Translations under genes and position numbers: made by a program
Shown: in pieces, positions 1 to 9,981 of the stretch
Layout: each line of letters opens with the position of its first letter
Numbering within the stretch: the stretch's first letter is position 1
Notes under the pieces: generated by a model
Database searches by the model: none
The model's input: only the letters and a program-made list of their open reading frames with translations
What the model was told of the DNA's origin: nothing
Origin: Planctomicrobium sp051466335
GTDB lineage: Bacteria; Planctomycetota; Planctomycetia; Planctomycetales; Planctomycetaceae
Reading direction: 5' to 3'
Length of the DNA: 64,000 nucleotides
NCBI RefSeq assembly: GCF_051466335.1
Contig: NZ_CP195793.1
Coordinates: 620,001 to 684,000, forward strand

Positions 1-1
1 C

Positions 2-2131
2 GTTGGTGTGACTGCTGTGAATGCCTTGAGCGAATGGCTCGAAGTCGAAATCTGTCGGCAAGGGTTTCAGTACAATCTGGAATTCGCCAAAGGACGCCTC
101 AGCTCTCCGTTGACGAAGGGGGCAGAGACAACCCGAACAGGAACGAAGGTGACGTTCAAACCGGACGGCACCATCTTCCCGAACACCGTGTTCAACTATG
201 ACACCATCCACAAGCGTTTGCAGGACTATGCGTTCCTGAATGGTGGAATTCATATCAACGTTCAGGATGAGCGGAGCGGCCAGTCGGACTCCTTCTGCTA
301 CCAGGACGGCTTGGCTGAATTCGTGAAATGGATCAATCGAACCGAGACACCGATTCATCCAGATGTCATCCGAATTGAGGGTGTCATTGATGCGGTTCAA
401 GTCGACATCGCATTGCAATGGAATGAAGGGTACTCGGAAGCTGTCCGTTGTTTTGCGAACGGTATTTCCAATTCCGAAGGGGGAACTCACTTCTCCGGCT
501 TCAAGACAGCGTTGACTCGCTCTCTGAACAACTATGGAAAAGCTCACAACCTGTTCAAGGATATGAATCCATCCGGGGACGATTTCCGAGAAGGTCTCGC
601 TGCTGTCGTTACCGTTCGTATTCCAAATCCACAGTTTGAAGCTCAAACCAAGATCAAGCTGACCAATCCTGAAGTTGACGGAGCGGTGAACTCGATTGCG
701 GGCGACGTGCTCACGAAGTTCCTCGAAGAAAACCCATCGATTGCCAAGAACATTTGTCAGAAGGGGCTTCGTGCTGCTGAGGCTCGCGAGGCTGCTCGTA
801 AAGCGAGAGATATGGCTCGCTCCCAGAACAAAGTTTCTGGAGGGGGACTCCCAGAAAAATTAAGAGACTGTCGAAATCACGGTCTCGATGTTTCTGAACT
901 GTACCTCGTGGAAGGGGACTCGGCCGGTGGTTCTGCAGACCAGGGCCGAGACTCAGCAACGCAGGCGGTGCTTCCACTTCGAGGAAAGATTCTGAACGTC
1001 GAAAAGGCGCAGATCCTCAAAGTGCTTGCGAACACAGAAGTCACAGCCCTTTTCAAAGCGATTGGAATTCTTCCATTGGCTGAAGAGGTGGACGTTGCGA
1101 AGCGTCGTTACGGCAAGATCATTCTGATGACCGATGCCGACGTCGACGGTTCTCACATTCGAACCCTGCTGCTGACATTCATCTTCAGGCATATGCGGGA
1201 ACTGCTGAAGCAAGGGTGCGTTTATGTTGCCCAGCCTCCGCTGTATCGCGTGATCGCTCGTGGTAAGAAGCCGCGATACGTTCAGACGCATGAAGAAATG
1301 ATGGATGAATTGCTCGGAATTGGAATCGGGGGAGCATCTCTCGTGATTCATCCACGTGAGAGCCTGATTGGCTCCACGACGGTTGGGACAATTGACCGGC
1401 GTGAAATTTCAGGCGAACAGTTGTTGGATCTGGCAGAGGCTTTGGATGGACTGGCAGAGCCCATTGAATCCCTGGAACGCCGAGGAATTTCTCTGCGTCG
1501 AATGGCAATCGAGCACACGACGGCTGACGGAATGTTGCCTCGGTTCAGAGCATTTCGCGGAACGACAGAAAGCTGGTTTGCGACTCGTGAAGAACTGGAC
1601 GCCTATATCAGCGAACAGAAATTGACCGAAGTGTCGGAGACTCCTGCAGCTCCAGTCGACGGTGCGGCTGAAGGCCCTGACGCATCGGTACCCGATACCA
1701 TTACGAAGTCGGATTTGTTCGAAGTTCGTACGATCAATCAAGTGCTGAAAGCTTTGCAGGAGAAATTCCAGCTTTCGTTGAACGATCTGATCGCTGCTCC
1801 ACCGAAAAACGCGGAGCAGGTTTATCCTTACGAGATCATCGGGCACAGTGCTCCACGTCGTCTCCTCAGCCTGCGTGAACTTGTTCCTGCGTTACGCGAG
1901 CTCGGGGCGAAGAGTTTGACGTACACCCGGTTCAAAGGACTGGGTGAAATGAACCATGATGAATTGGCGGTGACCGCTATGGAACCCGCAACTCGATTGC
2001 TGAAGCGGGTCACATTGGACGATGCAGCGGCAGCCGAGGAAATCTTCCGCGTCCTGATGGGGGATCACGTTGAACCACGACGAGAGTTCATCGACAAGCA
2101 TGCCTTGGATGTCAAAGATCTGGATATCTAA
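2..2131 (+). CDS. gyrB: DNA gyrase subunit B (5' end outside window)
   Basis: ATP-dependent type II topoisomerase subunit; with GyrA it introduces negative supercoils in the cytoplasm. The reading frame is already open at base 2, and the first residues (GVTAVNALSEW) match the middle of the GyrB ATPase domain, so roughly the first hundred residues lie upstream and the GTG at base 8 is not a true start. The TOPRIM domain shows EGDSAGG near window residue 300 and MTDADVDGSHIRTLL near 375; the C-terminal motif TRFKGLGEMN follows near 640. A variable segment of about 150 residues between about nt 1330 and 1740 sits where long-form bacterial GyrB carries its TOPRIM insertion. The gene ends in TAA and is followed by a hairpin terminator. 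ParE is the alternative, but the long form and the motif spacing favour GyrB. Confidence 0.95.
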   Translation, partial: VGVTAVNALSEWLEVEICRQGFQYNLEFAKGRLSSPLTKGAETTRTGTKVTFKPDGTIFPNTVFNYDTIHKRLQDYAFLNGGIHINVQDERSGQSDSFCYQDGLAEFVKWINRTETPIHPDVIRIEGVIDAVQVDIALQWNEGYSEAVRCFANGISNSEGGTHFSGFKTALTRSLNNYGKAHNLFKDMNPSGDDFREGLAAVVTVRIPNPQFEAQTKIKLTNPEVDGAVNSIAGDVLTKFLEENPSIAKNICQKGLRAAEAREAARKARDMARSQNKVSGGGLPEKLRDCRNHGLDVSELYLVEGDSAGGSADQGRDSATQAVLPLRGKILNVEKAQILKVLANTEVTALFKAIGILPLAEEVDVAKRRYGKIILMTDADVDGSHIRTLLLTFIFRHMRELLKQGCVYVAQPPLYRVIARGKKPRYVQTHEEMMDELLGIGIGGASLVIHPRESLIGSTTVGTIDRREISGEQLLDLAEALDGLAEPIESLERRGISLRRMAIEHTTADGMLPRFRAFRGTTESWFATREELDAYISEQKLTEVSETPAAPVDGAAEGPDASVPDTITKSDLFEVRTINQVLKALQEKFQLSLNDLIAAPPKNAEQVYPYEIIGHSAPRRLLSLRELVPALRELGAKSLTYTRFKGLGEMNHDELAVTAMEPATRLLKRVTLDDAAAAEEIFRVLMGDHVEPRREFIDKHALDVKDLDI

Positions 2132-2181
2132 TGTGAGACTCATGAAACAGAGTCTTCTGTGGATGATTCGGTGAGAATTCT

Positions 2182-2230
2182 GAACGCCTGTCTTTCGAAG
2201 AGATTCTTTCGATAGCAGGCGTTCTTCTTT
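2182..2230 (+). terminator. Hairpin terminator after gyrB
   Basis: An outer 9-bp perfect stem (GAACGCCTG at 2182 with CAGGCGTTC ending at 2224) encloses a second small stem (TCGAA/TTCGA). It is followed by TTCTTT. Its position 50 bases after the gyrB stop fits a Rho-independent terminator, although the T tract is interrupted. Confidence 0.6.
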
Positions 2231-2252
2231 GGGCTGTGAGTAGGAATTCGAG

Positions 2253-3590
2253 ATGTCACCAACAGGAAGTGGAGCCACACTACTCTGGTTTCGGGATTTC
2301 CATGTTGAGTGGTCCGAAACTGAGGTTGCTGCGTTGTGTGAAAGCCTGCGACGTCGATTGGGTGATCTGGTGTTATCTGTTCACGGGGATCATCATCCAC
2401 TCTCGATGCGGATAGAAGAAGGCCAACGGCAGGGGCGAAACAGATTCGTCGTTCTTCCTGTGGGTGTTCTGCCAGTTCCAGAATTCGGCGAGATTCGTCG
2501 GACGATCGAGTGGGCCAGGAAGCAGTGGCCAGAGATCAGCTTCGAGATTGCACCGGCATTGAAATGGATTGACATCGCAGCCTGGATAAGAGCGACTGTC
2601 GTCGACGAATTGAAGCTGTCTGAACATTCCGCAGAAGCGACCAAAGTCGTGCTTGTCGGGGAGGGGAGTGAATCTCCACTTGCGAATACCGATGTCGCAA
2701 GGCTGGCATTTCTGGCTTTACAGGAGAGTTCTTTTCGCGATGTGCAGGCTGCCTTCCTGAATGCGGCGCGTCCGAGTCTCGACGAACTCATGAGCGATGC
2801 TGAAGAATGCGAAGAACAGCAATTTATTGTTCCCTGGGAGATGACTCAGAATGAGTTGGAATCACTCGATCAACTATTGTCAGATTCGCCTGCCCGGATT
2901 GTTCGAATGTCGCTGACCCATTCTGTCATGGTGAATCTGCTGGTGGCTAATCGGTTGACTGCAATTCCTAGTGAGGATTACTTCCACTCGGACAACCAGT
3001 CGATTCGCGATGAATCATCGAGTTTCCTGACCGATGAAGAATGGTACGAGTTGCAACGACTCGAGCGTCGTATCGAATCGATGTTGCCTTCCGAGTATCG
3101 CGGGGCGCTCGATACTGTGGCTCCGACCTCGATGGGATCGGCCCAGTTGAACTCTGATGAATTCGGTGTTGTGGAATGGGATAAAATCTGGACGAGTTTT
3201 TGTGATCTCGCACTTGCTGGTGGCCCTCCGCATCGTGGGAAACTCCTCGAAGCAGTCCCGTCCTACGACGCCCTTGCCCAGCCTGAACGGTACGCGCAAG
3301 TTGTCGAAGAAATCGAGAGGGGGATCAGGTTGGTGACTCAACTTCCAACCTTTCGAAGTCCTGTCGCTGGCTGGATTGGAATTCGCTGCCACAGTGAGGA
3401 GATGGCTGCCTGGTTGATGCGGGCGATCATTGTGGAAAACGTGATGGTTCGCCGTGAGGGGGTGAATCTGTTTCTTCCCGCAGGCCCAGAGTTCGCGGTG
3501 AAGAAGGAAATTAAAAACGTGATCACCTCTGTGGCAAAGACCGTCCATTACTGGTCGTCGCATCTCAAATCCCGCAATCGGGTACGATGA
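2253..3590 (+). CDS. CbiX/SirB-like protein with degenerate chelatase domains
   Basis: 445 residues. The order of segments recalls two tandem CbiX/SirB (sirohydrochlorin chelatase) half-domains: residues about 8-110 include VVLPVGVLPVPEF, and residues about 128-230 include VVLVGEGSESPLANTDVARL and AAFLNAARPSLDEL, which match the family pattern VGHGS...A...VARLA and EAARPSL. The histidine of the GHGS motif is replaced by Glu (GEGS), and no histidine is found at the second metal-ligand position, so ordinary chelatase activity is doubtful. The C-terminal 90 residues (GWIGIRCHSEEMAAWL, then VRREGVNLFLPAGPEF and AKTVHYW) form a separate well-conserved-looking domain that I do not recognise. ATG start with a weak TAGGA eight bases upstream. 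A UreE-like gene follows after 37 bases, so a metal-related role is plausible but inferred. Confidence 0.5.
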   Translation: MSPTGSGATLLWFRDFHVEWSETEVAALCESLRRRLGDLVLSVHGDHHPLSMRIEEGQRQGRNRFVVLPVGVLPVPEFGEIRRTIEWARKQWPEISFEIAPALKWIDIAAWIRATVVDELKLSEHSAEATKVVLVGEGSESPLANTDVARLAFLALQESSFRDVQAAFLNAARPSLDELMSDAEECEEQQFIVPWEMTQNELESLDQLLSDSPARIVRMSLTHSVMVNLLVANRLTAIPSEDYFHSDNQSIRDESSSFLTDEEWYELQRLERRIESMLPSEYRGALDTVAPTSMGSAQLNSDEFGVVEWDKIWTSFCDLALAGGPPHRGKLLEAVPSYDALAQPERYAQVVEEIERGIRLVTQLPTFRSPVAGWIGIRCHSEEMAAWLMRAIIVENVMVRREGVNLFLPAGPEFAVKKEIKNVITSVAKTVHYWSSHLKSRNRVR

Positions 3591-3627
3591 TCGATTTCTG
3601 TATTCCGTATAGCGTTCGGGGGATGTC

Positions 3628-4170
3628 GTGATTGTTGCACAGACAGTGCTGGGAAACCTTGACGATCCCCAGTGGCGACAGCGAATCGCTCTTGGGACTG
3701 TCGATCATCTGGAGTTGAATCCAGTGCAGGGAGTTCGCAGCGGACTTCAGAAGACAACTGATTCCGGGCTTGCGATTACACTGTCTTTTGACAGGCGAAT
3801 TCAGCTTCGCGATGGAGATGTGATTGATTGGGATGCTGTTCAGAAGCGGGGAATCGTCCTGAAGATGACGCTTCCGGATGTGCTCATCGTCGAACTCGCG
3901 GAATTGCAGACTCGTTCGATTTCCGAAGGGTTGGAAGTGTGTTTTCAATTAGGGGTCGCGATTGGAAATCAGCACTGGCCATCGCTGGTCAAAGACAAGA
4001 AGGTCTTTGTTCCCTTGTCGGTGGATCGAAGTTTGATTGGCGACATGTTGCGGGACTTCGCCAGTGCTGGAATGACGTACCGCATCGCATCGGGGATCGA
4101 TCTGCTCGGAGAGTTGTTACCGTATGAAGCACGGCGTCTATTTGCTCAACAATCGACTTCCCCACACTGA
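3628..4170 (+). CDS. UreE-like metallochaperone (orphan)
   Basis: 180 residues resembling urease accessory protein UreE, a nickel carrier. The N-terminal half has the pattern MIVAQTVLGNL, a TTDSG segment, LRDGDVIDWD, and PDVLIVEL, as in the UreE N-terminal domain. The C-terminal half contains FQLGVAIGNQHWP and SLIGDMLRDF, which correspond to the YHLGNRHxP and LDDMVRGLG segments; the histidine of the GNRH motif is kept. The His-rich tail of many UreE proteins is absent. Starts at GTG 3628 with a G-rich ribosome site (CGGGGGATG) just before it. No urease subunits or other ure genes are in the window. It lies 37 bases after the CbiX-like gene, suggesting one transcript; the real metal client is unknown. 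Confidence 0.7.
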   Translation: MIVAQTVLGNLDDPQWRQRIALGTVDHLELNPVQGVRSGLQKTTDSGLAITLSFDRRIQLRDGDVIDWDAVQKRGIVLKMTLPDVLIVELAELQTRSISEGLEVCFQLGVAIGNQHWPSLVKDKKVFVPLSVDRSLIGDMLRDFASAGMTYRIASGIDLLGELLPYEARRLFAQQSTSPH

Positions 4171-4187
4171 TTGGCGTTGAAAGAATA

Positions 4188-4224
4188 AAAAGAGCCATCA
4201 ACCTCATCGGTGAATGGCTCTTTG
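4188..4224. terminator. Bidirectional terminator between convergent genes
   Basis: AAAGAGCCAT at 4189-4198 pairs with ATGGCTCTTT at 4214-4223 (10 bp). It has an A tract on the left and a T run on the right, so it can terminate both the UreE-like gene (+) and the DUF1559 gene (-), which converge here. Confidence 0.75.
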
Positions 4225-4248
4225 GAATTCAGATCGATACGAGGGGGA

Positions 4249-5148
4249 TTAGAATTCTGGAACAGGTTTTCCATCTTCTCGATTTGTGAGAAGCGAGTAG
4301 ATCTCCAAGTCGAGATCATTTGAAATCGCACGAACCGATCCATCACAGAATAGAAAATGTGTCATTTCTTCATGTGGTGAACTGACATCACGATGGTCAC
4401 TCTCGTCGCTGTTCAGGGAATGGCCAGACTGAAAGAGTGTGAGATAAGCACCATCATCATCTGGATCTTCGGGATTTTGAACGACACCCGCCCAAATGGT
4501 GCTTGGATGAGGTGTTTCAGTTCCCTCTTCGGGACGTTCCCAATTTGCTCGTTCACTTGTCATGACGGTATTCGATGTTCCATCCGTAATGTCTCGAAGG
4601 CGAATGTTGGAGTTTCTGAAGAAGATCCCCAAACCTTTCTCCGGACTTTCGATCATGTCTGGTGGACCAAAGTTGCCGACGTAGGATGACATGGCAAAAC
4701 GAATTTCTTGGTCTGATGGTTCGTAAAAATTCTTTGTCGAATAGTTGTCAAGCGGACAGATATAGTGCTGGATGTGTGTTTCTCGAACCTTTTGATTCCG
4801 GGAATCGGTCAATGGGCGATTGAAGTTGTATTGGTTATAGAGGGGAGCTTGGTCCATGAACGGAGTCAACGCCAAGCCCCAGCCATTTCCGTTCAGGTTC
4901 GCTGGCTCGCCGTCGATCTTGCCTTGTTTATAGATATAGCCCGGAGGAAAACAATTAAAGACGTCGTGGTAGTTATGGAGTGCCAGACCAAACTGTTTGA
5001 GATTGTTTTTACATTGCGATCGCCGCGCTGCTTCACGTGAGTTTTGGACCGATGGCGAGAATAACCCAATCATGAGCACTCCAATGCTCATAACAACAAC
5101 GACATCTACGACAGTAAATGCCAGTTTTCTTTGAAAACGCTGAGACAT
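4249..5148 (-). CDS. DUF1559 pseudopilin-like protein
   Basis: 299 residues. Planctomycete DUF1559 proteins carry a type-II-secretion/pilin-like N-terminal helix and a C-terminal H-X9-DG motif, and are exported; their individual roles are mostly unknown. Here residues 9-32 (LAFTVVDVVVVMSIGVLMIG) form the hydrophobic helix, followed by NSREAARRSQCKNNLKQFG and LALHNYHDVFNCFPPG, both family signatures. The C-terminus has HFLFCDGSVRAI. The usual prepilin cleavage motif GFTLIE is altered to AFTVVD: Ala replaces Gly at -1 and Asp replaces Glu at +5. The gene follows the DUF58 gene in the same direction after 177 bases and is probably separately expressed. The start agrees with the position of the pilin-like helix. 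Confidence 0.9.
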   Translation of the reverse strand: MSQRFQRKLAFTVVDVVVVMSIGVLMIGLFSPSVQNSREAARRSQCKNNLKQFGLALHNYHDVFNCFPPGYIYKQGKIDGEPANLNGNGWGLALTPFMDQAPLYNQYNFNRPLTDSRNQKVRETHIQHYICPLDNYSTKNFYEPSDQEIRFAMSSYVGNFGPPDMIESPEKGLGIFFRNSNIRLRDITDGTSNTVMTSERANWERPEEGTETPHPSTIWAGVVQNPEDPDDDGAYLTLFQSGHSLNSDESDHRDVSSPHEEMTHFLFCDGSVRAISNDLDLEIYSLLTNREDGKPVPEF

Positions 5149-5325
5149 TTAAGTGACCCCAATGCGTGTGAGGCAGGCTCTGTTTTGTGTGCCAGTTTGT
5201 TATATTAACGTGTCTCAATGGAACAGGCCAGCGGCACCGCGTGAGAGAGCCAGTACTGCGGGCAAGTCGATGGAGTGCAGTTGAGACCGACAGCGTCCTC
5301 AATAATTCATGAATTGAGTTGCACG

Positions 5326-6234
<909 letters not shown>

Positions 6235-6262
6235 TATTCATCTCACAGACAAGTCAGAGAGC

Positions 6263-7330
6263 TTACGAATTCGCATGAGGAGCGGAAAAAATCGCCTTCA
6301 TGCGGGGATCACTCGTGAGTTCCCCTTCTTTGGAGGGAGTCAGCTCGATGAGCTTACTGATCACGGTATCGGTTGTGATTCCTTCGCTTTCCGCGGAGAA
6401 GTTCGTGACGATACGGTGTCGTAGGACTGGAGTCGCAACAGCCTGCAAATCTTCAGCTGCAACGTAGGTGCGGCCCTTGAGCAACGCACGGGTTTTCGCC
6501 CCGAGGATCAGATATTGAACCGCACGCGGACCTGCTCCCCAGCTCAGCCATTCGTTCACAAAGCTCGGGACACCTTCCTGGCCAATACGTGTCTGTCGGA
6601 CCAGTGCGAGGGCATAGTCGACCAGATGATCGGTGATCGGAACTTCTCTTACCAATTCCTGAATACTCAGAATGTCTTCTGTACTGAGAACAGGTGTGAT
6701 CTCGGTCGATCGGTTCCCTGTCGTTTGCAGGGCGATCAGTTTTTCTTCCTGATAGGAAGGGTAATCGACGAACACTTTGAACATGAAGCGGTCCTGCTGC
6801 GCTTCTGGAAGGCGGTAGGTTCCTTCCTGCTCAATGGGATTTTGCGTGGCCAACACGAAGAAAGGGTGAGGCAGTGTATGCCGGGTCATGCCGACTGTGA
6901 CTTGTCGTTCCTGCATCGCTTCGAGCAATGCGGACTGTGTTTTGGGAGGGGTTCGGTTGATTTCGTCTGCGAGGACCACGTTATGAAACAATGGGCCGCG
7001 GATGAATTTGAATTCGCGTTCGCCGGTTTCTTTGTTGGTGGCGAGGACGTCGGTTCCGGTAATGTCCGCGGGCATCAGGTCTGGTGTGAACTGAATGCGG
7101 CTGAAACTCATCGACAGGCATTTTGCCAACGAGTTAATCATCAGCGTTTTTGCGAGACCAGGAACACCTTCAAGCAGACAATGTCCACGGCTGAATAGAG
7201 CGATCAGCAACTGATCGATGACCTCCGACTGTCCCACAATCACCTTGGACATCTGGTTGCGAATGTCTTCGTAGGCTTTGCCGAGTTTGTCGATCGCAGC
7301 CCCAGTGTCGGAGCGATTCAATTCCGTCAT
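6263..7330 (-). CDS. MoxR-family AAA+ ATPase
   Basis: 355 residues. MoxR ATPases act as chaperones, often with DUF58/vWA partners. The P-loop is GVPGLAKT (about residues 58-65), Walker B is VLADEINR, sensor 1 is LATQNPIEQEGTYRLPEAQ, and the C-terminal lid contains RAVQYLILGAKTRALL. Length and motif order are standard for the family. Transcribed toward DUF58 with a 28-base gap; the upstream side faces the divergent DUF485-symporter pair across about 230 bases. The exact client is not deducible. The ATG at 7330 fits the N-terminal length of homologues I recall. Confidence 0.93.
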   Translation of the reverse strand: MTELNRSDTGAAIDKLGKAYEDIRNQMSKVIVGQSEVIDQLLIALFSRGHCLLEGVPGLAKTLMINSLAKCLSMSFSRIQFTPDLMPADITGTDVLATNKETGEREFKFIRGPLFHNVVLADEINRTPPKTQSALLEAMQERQVTVGMTRHTLPHPFFVLATQNPIEQEGTYRLPEAQQDRFMFKVFVDYPSYQEEKLIALQTTGNRSTEITPVLSTEDILSIQELVREVPITDHLVDYALALVRQTRIGQEGVPSFVNEWLSWGAGPRAVQYLILGAKTRALLKGRTYVAAEDLQAVATPVLRHRIVTNFSAESEGITTDTVISKLIELTPSKEGELTSDPRMKAIFSAPHANS

Positions 7331-7560
7331 GCCTGAACCTCAGAGGATGGACAAAATGAGCAAAGAAGCCTGTGGATATGTTAAGGAGAAAGGTGAACTT
7401 GAGCAAAGGGGAATCATTGGTGGAATTTTCTGTGATTGTGTTTTCGTAAGTCGGCGGTTGGACGGGAACTTCTGGTTTGAAAGCCCTCCGTCCCCTGTTC
7501 ACTTCCTTTGATTACCAGTATCTTCATGTCGGCGATTGTTGATTTAATGAGGTTTGATCA

Positions 7561-7794
7561 ATGTCGAAAAATGCCCGAATCGGGCTTTGGCTGTTCGCAG
7601 TCTATCTTCTGCTGTATTCGGGGTTTGTAGGCCTCAATGCCTATTCACCCGCGACGATGGCGCTCACACCCGTACCTGGTCTGAATCTCGCGATTCTCTA
7701 TGGGTTTTTCCTGATTGTTTTCGCTTTGGTGCTGTCTCTGGTGTACGGATTTCTCTGTCGCCCGGATGGAGATCGACGTGAGGGGCAGCGATGA
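7561..7794 (+). CDS. DUF485 small membrane protein
   Basis: 77 residues with two predicted transmembrane helices (LWLFAVYLLLYSGFVGLNAY and LAILYGFFLIVFALVLSLVY) and a short charged tail. This is the DUF485/YjcH type of protein that is regularly encoded directly before ActP-type symporters. GAGG lies seven bases upstream of the ATG. Its stop overlaps the start of the symporter by four bases (ATGA), indicating translational coupling. Likely an inner-membrane partner of the symporter, although its biochemical role is not established. Confidence 0.85.
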   Translation: MSKNARIGLWLFAVYLLLYSGFVGLNAYSPATMALTPVPGLNLAILYGFFLIVFALVLSLVYGFLCRPDGDRREGQR

Positions 7795-9743
7795 TCTACG
7801 AACACAATCTGACTGCGGTCATCGTTTTTCTGACATTTGTCGGGCTGACAATGCTGCTGAGCTTCTATTTGGGAAGCCGGGCGAAGTCGTCTGACGGTTT
7901 TTTTACCGCTCACGGGCAGATTCCGTGGTTCATTAACGGAATTGCTTTCGCTGGTGATTATCTCTCGGCAGCCTCATTTCTGGGGATCTGCGGGATGATT
8001 GCGTTCTATGGCTACGATGGATTTCTGTATTCCATCGGCTATCTAGCAGGCTGGATCGTTGCGTTGTTTGTGGTCGCTGAACCACTGAAACGACTTGGCA
8101 AGTTCACGTTCGCCGATGCTCTCGATGCACGCTTCCAATCTCGCGGGATCAAACTTGCTGTTGGTATCAGCACGCTGGTCGTGAGTGTTTTCTACCTGAT
8201 CCCCCAAATGGTCGGAGCAGGGGTCCTCGTACAACCGCTCTTAGGGCTTGCTCACTGGCAGGGAGTCACTCTGGTGGGGGCAACGGTGATCGTGATCGTC
8301 GTTTCCGCAGGGATGGTCTCGACAACGTACGTTCAGTTTCTCAAAGGAGGGCTGCTTGTTGTCTTCAGTCTGATTCTGACGATCATGATTCTGAGTCAGG
8401 GATTGTCAGTGAAGGAAGGGGGCATTGATGAGCATCGTTTCCGTGTGGTCGGTCCGGTCGATGAAGCGGAGCTGAACGACTCCAATTGGACCAGCGACAA
8501 TTTGAATGGTCACACCACCTTGCGTCTGGATTCTGCGTGGCTGGGACTTCCCTATGTGCGGACGACCGATGATCGCACAGGAGAAACGATTACCTGGAGA
8601 ATCGAAGATGCTGGCAATGGTCAGGTGATCTTGCGTGAAGCTCAGACAATCTCACGCAATCATGAAGGAAAGATCTTCGTCAACGGACGCCTGAAGGGGC
8701 GGAAAAAGGGCGAACCGGAATTGCATCCAGTCGGTTTCATCAGCGAGTTGCCGGGCGGGGAAACAACAACTGGTCCACTGGGGCCTGTTGCATTCTTCCA
8801 GAGATTGCACGATAGCAAGGTCGTTCAATGGCCTAGCGAAGTCGTGAATGAAAGCGATGGGACCAAGACGACTGTCTACTATCAGAAAGTGACGTCGGGA
8901 AGCGATGTGCTCCTCCCGGGGAACAGTCCGACATTTAAAGGAGTCCGTAGTGAGAAGCACACGGACAAGATCAACTTTATCTCGCTGATGCTGGCCCTGT
9001 TCTGCGGAACTGCGTCACTCCCTCACATCTTGATCCGCTATTACACCGTCAAAGATGAAGTGAGTGCCAGGAAGAGTACCATCGTTGGAATTGCAGCGAT
9101 CGGGTTCTTCTATGTTCTGACGCTATATCTGGGACTCGGAGCGATGGTCAGCGGTGCACTGGATGTCACCGATTCCAACATGGCCGCACCGTTACTTGCG
9201 AAAAGTATGAATGAATGGTTGTTTGCCATCATTTCAGCGATCGCCTTTACCACGGTGCTGGGAACTGTGAGTGGATTGATTCTTGCTTCGAGTGGAGCGG
9301 TCACGCATGACTTGCTGATCACTGTGTGCGGGTTGAAGCTGAATGATCGTGAACAGGTGCGGATTGCCAAGTTTGCCTCAGTGCTGATCGGTACGATTGC
9401 GATCATTCTGGGGATTCTCTTCGAGAAAATGAACGTTGCCTATTTGGTCGGTTGGGCCTTCAGCGTCGCTGCGAGTGCCAACTTACCGTCGCTGGTAATG
9501 ATGCTCTTCTGGAAGAGGACAACGAAATCTGGGATCATTGCTGCTGTCACGGTGGGCATGGTTTCCTCACTCGCCTGGATCTTGATGAGCGCGGATACCT
9601 ACCGTAGCGTCTATGGACTGAATCCTCAGGATGCTCCATTCCTCGTTCCGTTCAGCCAACCGGGGATCGTCACCATTCCAATTGGATTTCTGACATTGAT
9701 TGCTGTTTCCTTGATGACTCGAAAGAGCGAACTGGAAGATTAG
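7791..9743 (+). CDS. ActP-like sodium:solute (acetate) symporter with large insertion
   Basis: 650 residues, sodium:solute symporter family, inner membrane. The pairing with DUF485 and the segments FFTAHGQIPWFINGIAFAGD, DYLSAASFLG and CGTASLPHILIRYYTVKD point to the ActP acetate permease subfamily. Typical ActP is about 550 residues; this one carries a hydrophilic block of about 190 residues (204-392, nt about 8400-8967) between two membrane helices, where the E. coli protein has only a short loop. The block reads as soluble beta-rich sequence (TTLRLDSAWLGLP, GKIFVNGRLKG, TTVYYQKVTSGSDV), presumably on the outer face. The remaining helices and the C-terminus are normal. Acetate as substrate is inferred from the subfamily only. 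Confidence 0.85.
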   Translation: MIYEHNLTAVIVFLTFVGLTMLLSFYLGSRAKSSDGFFTAHGQIPWFINGIAFAGDYLSAASFLGICGMIAFYGYDGFLYSIGYLAGWIVALFVVAEPLKRLGKFTFADALDARFQSRGIKLAVGISTLVVSVFYLIPQMVGAGVLVQPLLGLAHWQGVTLVGATVIVIVVSAGMVSTTYVQFLKGGLLVVFSLILTIMILSQGLSVKEGGIDEHRFRVVGPVDEAELNDSNWTSDNLNGHTTLRLDSAWLGLPYVRTTDDRTGETITWRIEDAGNGQVILREAQTISRNHEGKIFVNGRLKGRKKGEPELHPVGFISELPGGETTTGPLGPVAFFQRLHDSKVVQWPSEVVNESDGTKTTVYYQKVTSGSDVLLPGNSPTFKGVRSEKHTDKINFISLMLALFCGTASLPHILIRYYTVKDEVSARKSTIVGIAAIGFFYVLTLYLGLGAMVSGALDVTDSNMAAPLLAKSMNEWLFAIISAIAFTTVLGTVSGLILASSGAVTHDLLITVCGLKLNDREQVRIAKFASVLIGTIAIILGILFEKMNVAYLVGWAFSVAASANLPSLVMMLFWKRTTKSGIIAAVTVGMVSSLAWILMSADTYRSVYGLNPQDAPFLVPFSQPGIVTIPIGFLTLIAVSLMTRKSELED

Positions 9744-9799
9744 CCATCTGCTCAGGGGTGAATGAGAAGTTCGACAACTTCACCCACAGAGTCGAATGC

Positions 9800-9831
9800 C
9801 TCTGGAAGTGAGTCCTTCCAGAGAGTCTTTT
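9800..9831 (+). terminator. Terminator after the symporter gene
   Basis: CTCTGGAAG (9800-9808) pairs with CTTCCAGAG (9815-9823) around a six-base loop and is followed by AGTCTTTTA. It is located about 60 bases after the stop of the ActP-like gene. Confidence 0.7.
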
Positions 9832-9866
9832 ATAAAGTCGATGTGTGACTCGAAAAATCCGGGAGC

Positions 9867-9905
9867 AAGTCCCGACTGGCGGTGATGCTGGTCGGGACTT
9901 GTTCT
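9867..9905. terminator. Perfect 10-bp hairpin, second terminator or RNA element
   Basis: AAGTCCCGAC (9867-9876) and GTCGGGACTT (9891-9900) form a perfect 10-bp stem with a 14-base loop. The T run after it is short (GTTCTATTT). It could be a back-up terminator behind 9800-9831 or part of a small RNA; the sequence does not decide. Confidence 0.5.
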
Positions 9906-9981
9906 ATTTAGACCGTAAGAATTTCTGAAAAGAAATTTTCCAGATCCTCGGAACCATCCTGAATCTGAGGTGTTTTATTCT

